Positions 59,359 to 64,000 of a stretch of 64,000 bases of DNA are shown here, piece by piece; the stretch's first letter is position 1; each line of letters begins with the position of its first letter. The notes under the pieces are model-generated. The model was given only the letters and a program-made list of their open reading frames with translations, made no database searches and was not told where the DNA came from. A program made the translations under genes and the position numbers. The stretch is taken from contig JAENRP010000106.1 of assembly GCA_024741835.1 (NCBI GenBank), positions 47,588-111,587 of the forward strand, given 5' to 3'. The stretch is from Diplocarpon mali (Eukaryota; Ascomycota; Leotiomycetes; Helotiales; Drepanopezizaceae).

Positions 59359-60783
59359 ATGCTGCTCACGGGCCACAATCGATACGTGCCGCTCATCGTT
59401 GCGTGTATCGTCTTCATCTCATCTCTGGGCTATTTCCACAAGGCGCTCCTCTCCCTGCCCGTTGGCCGCTTCTCCAGCATCGAAGGCGCATTCGCGTCTG
59501 CCCCACCGGCGAGCAACCACCATCACGAGAACGCCGACGGCGACAACAACCACGACGACAACGACCTCCTCCCTCCGCCGCCGAAGCAAGCGGGCAACAT
59601 CTCCCCCCCGCGCGCCCCCGATGGCTCTCTCAGCCACGTCGTGCTCCGCTCGCTCAGCACGCCCGACCACCGCTATTTCCCCCTCAGATTCGGCGGCCAC
59701 CCCAAATTCTTGAATCCCAATATCCTGCCGCACCCGAGCTTCAACGACACCTGGATCATCGTGGCCCAGCGCGGCGCCTCGCCGCTCCCGTCCTCCATCT
59801 GGTTCAGCGAGCTGGTCTGCAACGCGCAGTTCCGCTCGGGCGCGCTGGCCTGTGTCGAGGTGCCCGCCATCCTGCCCATCCCCGCGACGTTCGGCAGCAA
59901 GTGTACGGGCGACATCGAGTACTATGCGCGCTTCCAAGGCCCGCGCGACGCCCGCGTCTTCTACGGGCCCTCCAACCCGCTCGCGACCTTTGGCTCCGTG
60001 GGCACGCAGACGACCTGTCTGGCCCAGTGGACGCAGGACTTCCGCCTGCTCGTCGACTGGGGCTACGAGGACCTGTCGACGGCCGTGTTCCGGGCGGCGA
60101 CGGAGCTGCACCGGCCAGACCGCTACGGCGCGGTCGAGAAGAACTGGTTCATGTTCTGGGATGCCGAGGGCAATTACTACGTGCACTACGACGTCGCGCC
60201 CAACCGGGTCTTTGCCAAGCTGAACATCGACGGCACCGTCGGCCCCGATCTTGCGCCCACGGCGGCGCCGACCGACGCGAAGTGCCTCGCGGCGCGAATG
60301 CCGGTCTCGCGGAGCCCGGCGCAGGCTGTCCACCAGGCGACGAACTCCCTGTCGGTGACGATGTGTGCGCGGGCCGAGGCCGACTGCACGGCGACGCCGG
60401 CGAACACCTTCATCTTCGTCATCTTCCAACAGAAGACGTACGCCCAGTTCCACAGCGTGTACGAGCCGTACGTGATGATGTTCCGCCAGACGGCGCCGTT
60501 CGAGCTGCACGCCATCTCGACGAAGCCACTGTGGGTGTACGGCCGGGGGGGCGCGGGCGAGGGCCTCCGCCCCCCGAATTTCCCCGAGGGGGGCGACTGG
60601 GAGCAGACCGAGATGTTCTACGTCACGAGTATGAGCTGGAAGGAGAGAGGGAGGAAGTACCACGGGCACGTCGACGATGTGCTCTTAATCGCCTTTGGTA
60701 TTGAGGACGAGCGCGCCGGCGCGATTGACATTTTGGCGGGCGACCTGTTTGCGGAGATGGGGCTTTGCGCCGAGGTTGTATAG
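59359..60783 (+). CDS. Type II membrane protein of unknown function, possibly sugar-active
   Basis: Intronless, 474 residues, very GC-rich. A short cytosolic N-terminus is followed by one helix (VPLIVACIVFISSLGYF), a Pro/His/Asp-rich stem (about 45-95) and a luminal domain. Recurrent features are WIIVAQRG, VEKNWFMFWDAEGNYYVHYD and, near the end, YHGHVDDVLLIAFGIED. The layout resembles Golgi enzymes with a beta-propeller domain that act on mannosides or similar glycans. That is inference from shape and short motifs only; I do not recognise the family. A long antisense open frame is a composition effect. Confidence 0.8.
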   Translation: MLLTGHNRYVPLIVACIVFISSLGYFHKALLSLPVGRFSSIEGAFASAPPASNHHHENADGDNNHDDNDLLPPPPKQAGNISPPRAPDGSLSHVVLRSLSTPDHRYFPLRFGGHPKFLNPNILPHPSFNDTWIIVAQRGASPLPSSIWFSELVCNAQFRSGALACVEVPAILPIPATFGSKCTGDIEYYARFQGPRDARVFYGPSNPLATFGSVGTQTTCLAQWTQDFRLLVDWGYEDLSTAVFRAATELHRPDRYGAVEKNWFMFWDAEGNYYVHYDVAPNRVFAKLNIDGTVGPDLAPTAAPTDAKCLAARMPVSRSPAQAVHQATNSLSVTMCARAEADCTATPANTFIFVIFQQKTYAQFHSVYEPYVMMFRQTAPFELHAISTKPLWVYGRGGAGEGLRPPNFPEGGDWEQTEMFYVTSMSWKERGRKYHGHVDDVLLIAFGIEDERAGAIDILAGDLFAEMGLCAEVV

Positions 60784-62007
60784 CAAGTGTGAAAGTGGGC
60801 AAGGCGTAGTGGCTTGGAAATGGCGTACGATTCTATCTCCGTTCGGATCTTGTTTAGGAGGAGGGCGGCTTTGGATATTGTGGTGATGGAGGAGTGCAAG
60901 CTAGGGGGTGTTTGGCATAGAACTTTGTAAATAACTTCTTGTAGGGCCGATGTACTCGTCTCCAAAGGAGCAGTGTGGCATTCATCAGTGATATATAGAA
61001 ATCTATTCCATCGCTTGCTCAACGAGTGTCTTTCGGATTTCGAGCGAAAATCACTGGGCCACTTAACCTAGACGAGACTCAACGACAGAGCCGTCTTCAG
61101 AGCTCTGCGTATATCAACGCTGCCACACGGAGTCACGCTCGATGCAGAGACTCTGAAGGCAATAGGTTAAACGCCTGAAAATCGTGCAATAACCCCTGCT
61201 ATGTAAAGAAGCGCTACAAGGTGTGAGGACTCAGGTCACGTGCAATTTACGTGCTCCGCGTGACCTCCCATCCAGCTCTATCGCGATGCTACCGGGTCCA
61301 AACATGCCTCAAGTGGGTAAGACGAGGGGAAGAAGGGGGTAGAGCCTCTGATAACCATTGAAATTGTACTGAAATTAGCGCACTGAAGAGGTTGGGGGGC
61401 TGTGGTTGGGAAGTATCGTAGCCGATTTGGCTAGGGCTATGCTCAGCGCTACGCGGCCATTCGAGACATCAGAAGCCTTTTTATGTGTATATACACACGT
61501 TTCGCAGCAGGTATCTTGCCATAGGCGTCGGTCCAGGAAAGCCGAGGCATCCTGTCGATTTTCTCTGGCTTGTACCTCTAAGAGCTTGCGCTGGTTGAGC
61601 ATTCAGTCACCTAGCCACACACTGGAACATCTCAGTATCTTTCCGGAGAACCCTGGTGGAATTGAAGAATTGGGTCGAGTGGTTTACTTTTTGACGAAAA
61701 AGAGGGGGCGCAGAGGAAGAAGTGGAGAAAGAAATGTGAATTAAACGAAGAAAAATGATCCACGACCAATATCGCTGGGCATGCGGGTCGGCGGGGGTAT
61801 TCGGTCTACTGTGCCATGAGCTACATAGTACTTGCTGAAATGATTCCGGATTTCTAGTCCGTGCACGATTCTTGTATATCGTAGAAGGTTCTATTTATAA
61901 GGATACTAAGCTAGGGGTACCTCCAATGATATTTGAATATTAATTTGCCGCTTTTATAGCTTGAATCATAGTAATTCAATATAGACTCAATAGAAGCGTA
62001 TATAAAA
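60784..62007. other. Intergenic, no gene seen
   Basis: No supported gene. At 61,839-61,864 there is a 26-base stretch that is exactly inverted at 62,269-62,294 (part of the element to the right). Confidence 0.45.
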
Positions 62008-62441
62008 TACTAAGAAAATTTGATAAAGCAGCATTGCTAAGTATCTGTAGGAATAAGTGGCAATGGAGTTGGTCAGGTGACTAGGGAACCGATTGGCACG
62101 TGACTTAGCGCGCAGGCTAGCGCGTAGGCAGACGCGGGGTAGTATACCTCGAGTCCTCGCTCTCTCTGTATTCTAATCAACACAACAACAAGACAATACA
62201 ACAATCAGAAGAATCAATTCAGTGCGCACACTTGTGAAACCAACAGTATCTAAAGAGCATAAGCTTACGCACGGACTAGAAATCCGGAATCATTATTGCC
62301 TGTACGAAGTAAATGAATACCATATCAGCGTTTGCTCAAGGGTACTTCGTATCAAGGGGAAATAATGTATTATTCTAGTCTGTGCGCAGACCTATGAAAG
62401 CTCGATACTTGGCAATGCTGCTTTATATGATTCCCTTAGTA
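62008..62441. mobile_element. Inverted-repeat (MITE-like) element interrupted by a solo LTR
   Basis: With the 200-bp LTR and its 5-bp duplication removed, two arms of about 100 bp (62,008-62,311 and 62,343-62,441) are inverted copies around a 31-bp centre. Matching marks are TACTAAG, AAAGCAGCATTG, AAGTATC, GACTAGAA and TACGAAGTA. There is no coding capacity. Arms are roughly three-quarters identical by eye. Confidence 0.6.
62046..62245 (+). mobile_element. Solo LTR of a copia-like retrotransposon
   Basis: It begins TGTAGGAATA and ends AAACCAACA (TG...CA), 200 bp long, with a CAACAACAAGACAATACAAC leader-like stretch near the 3' part. The 5 bases on each side are GTATC (62,041-62,045 and 62,246-62,250), a perfect target-site duplication. 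Confidence 0.75.
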
Positions 62442-63392
62442 TTATCTTTAGGACAGGTATACTAAATTTTAGCTCTATGTTGAATCCCTTGATTTCTAAA
62501 TACTCACAGCAGCAATTAATATCTATTTATCATTAGATATACCCCTTGTATAGGTACCCTGTAAACCCGAGCCCTCTACAATCACCGCGAAGTGCGCATA
62601 GACGAGAAACTAACATTATTTTCACCTTATATTAAGTAGATCCTCGGTGGGCTGCAAATGTGAGGCTATCTTATTATATGGACTTGGACCAATTAAAAGC
62701 CCACCCAACCTTAGGAGTTGAAAGTCCAAATTTGCAGCCTACTGAAAAAAAAAAAGGTCTTTCATGTCGTTTGGGTTTGACCTTGTCAGTACCATGGGGC
62801 CTTTTACCTAAGAGGTTCCTCTGCAGTAAAGCTTTATTCATTACTGACATGGTTCGACACGATTCTGGGCCTCTCTCGGCAATGATACGAAAACCCTCGT
62901 CATTTCGATGAGGCGGCCGCATCCCATTGATTGTAGGCATTATAAAAGGGGTGCAGGCCAGGGTTTGTCCATCTCTCACCCATCGCCTCTCACAGAGGTC
63001 TCGGGTAGCTCTGAGCAGTCCGCACGTGAGCGCAGGATAATGCGATTCAAAGGCCGCGCAAGAGCAATGGAGGCATGAAGTAGTGCAGCGCTTGCAGAGA
63101 CTTGTTTACATTGAAGGTTGGAAGAATAACGGCTGTTGCTCAGACGCGTCACATCTATATGGCGTATAGTGGGACATCACTGGGCAAGACCCATTGAAAC
63201 AGCTTTTGGCCTCCTTTTCCTGCGCACCGAGTACCTACCCCGCACACGTGATGGGAGTGCGGCCGACAACCCCTCCACCCCCACCTTGAAACTCCCAGTT
63301 CCCTATACATCATCTATCCCTCAACACCACACATCTCCTACAATACAATCACATTACGATCTCTCAATCCCACGACGCAAAGCACCTCGACA
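62442..63392. promoter_or_regulatory. Upstream region of the aldo-keto reductase
   Basis: No other gene is seen. The last 100 bp are C/T- and CA-rich, like a fungal 5' leader. Confidence 0.35.
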
Positions 63393-64000
63393 ATGGCCTC
63401 CCCTGTAGTCACTGGCCCCCTCCTCACCCTCAATAATGGCCTAAAGATGCCTTCCCTCGGCTTTGGCACATTCGCCAACGAGGGGTCGGTTGGTGAGACC
63501 CACGCTGCCGTGCTCGCCGCACTGCGCGCTGGCTATCGTCATCTTGACTGCGCTTGGTTTTACCAGAACGAAGAGGAAGTCGGCACTGCGCTCAAGCAAT
63601 TCTTGAGCGAGACCCCGGATGCGAAGAGAGAGGATGTGTTCATCACAACAAAGGTGTGGAATCACTTACACGCGCCCGAAGACGTGGAATGGAGTTTAAA
63701 AAGCTCGCTAGGGAAGCTGGGAGTCGAGAGCGTAGAGGCATTTCTGGTGCACTGGCCGATTGCGAGTGAGCGGGATGAGAATTATCAGGTGAAAATCGGT
63801 GAAGATGGAAAGGTGTGATTGATCCGAGTTTTTCTTGAGGCTTCTTCGCGATTTTATCTTGATACCTAACAGACGTTCAGTACGTCATTAACGAAGCCCT
63901 TACTAAAAACCCCGAACCAACCTGGCGCGCTATGGAAAAGGTCTATGAAGCAGGCCTCGCAAAATCCATTGGTCTATCTAATTTCACGGAAGCTGGTTCG
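63393..64000 (+). CDS. Aldo-keto reductase (partial, runs off the window)
   Basis: Exon 1 (63393-63812) and the start of exon 2 (63881-64000 and beyond) are joined by a 68-nt intron (GTGTGA donor, GTTCAG acceptor), in phase, with 180 residues visible. The AKR barrel starts with LNNGLKMPSLGFGTFA. The catalytic Asp and Tyr lie in LDCAWFYQNEEEVG, Lys in ITTKVW and His in LVHWP, then GLAKSIGLSNF. It resembles fungal glycerol/glyceraldehyde reductases (Gcy1-type). The C-terminal third lies outside the window. Confidence 0.9.

Noticed and set aside
59419..60669. 416-residue antisense open frame opposite the GC-rich membrane protein
   Set aside because: Arg/Val/Gly-biased protein without domains; explained by the high GC of the plus-strand gene.

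Overview
The window is nuclear DNA of a filamentous ascomycete (Pezizomycotina). Nearly every recognisable gene is split by short introns (mostly 45-110 nt) with GTANGT-type donors, CTAAC/CTGAC-type branch sites and YAG acceptors. The gene set is fungal: RTC5, MMM1, RCF1, SWC3, Nat4, N-myristoyltransferase ending in a free Leu, a Zn2Cys6 regulator relic and GH78 rhamnosidase. The class cannot be fixed from the sequence alone; Leotiomycetes is an informed guess. There are no rRNA genes, no recognisable tRNAs and no CRISPR arrays. All exon borders were read by eye and checked for reading-phase consistency.

Layout. 1-5.2 kb holds a low-complexity, Cys-rich membrane/secreted protein gene and ribosomal protein uS5 (RPS2). 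5.2-12 kb is gene-poor and holds a broken Zn2Cys6 regulator plus unassigned AT-rich sequence with relic-like splice signals. 12-14 kb holds a divergent pair: mercaptopyruvate sulfurtransferase and APC11. 14-16.6 kb is AT-rich with the 3' end of a copia-type retroelement. 16.7-24.5 kb holds a fungal trypsin-like protein, a GH78 alpha-L-rhamnosidase and an alpha/beta-hydrolase. 24.5-26.6 kb is AT-rich decayed repeat. 26.7-32.8 kb holds NMT1, a mutated ABHD12-like hydrolase with an 8-nt microexon, and SWC3. 32.8-37.3 kb is a gene desert.

37.3-47.9 kb is a dense housekeeping block: RTC5, RCF1, ILV1, mitochondrial bL36, a LYR protein, NAT4, ADE8 and MMM1. Five of these eight products act in or on mitochondria, and two divergent pairs share promoters of under 300 bp. 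48.5-52 kb holds an intradiol dioxygenase (hydroxyquinol type) and a short-chain dehydrogenase of the D-arabinitol dehydrogenase kind with a presequence-like N-terminus. 52-64 kb is accessory in character: two GC-rich intronless membrane-protein genes are separated by satellite-like repeats (ATTGGGT, GGATA and a 120-bp higher-order minisatellite). It also has a solo LTR nested in an inverted-repeat element, and the start of an aldo-keto reductase that runs off the end.

No single new multi-gene system is evident. The observations most worth following are the nested LTR/inverted-repeat insertion with an intact 5-bp target duplication, the two genes broken by transition-type (RIP-like) changes, the 8-nt microexon, the in-frame retainable intron in NAT4, and the 120-bp minisatellite.
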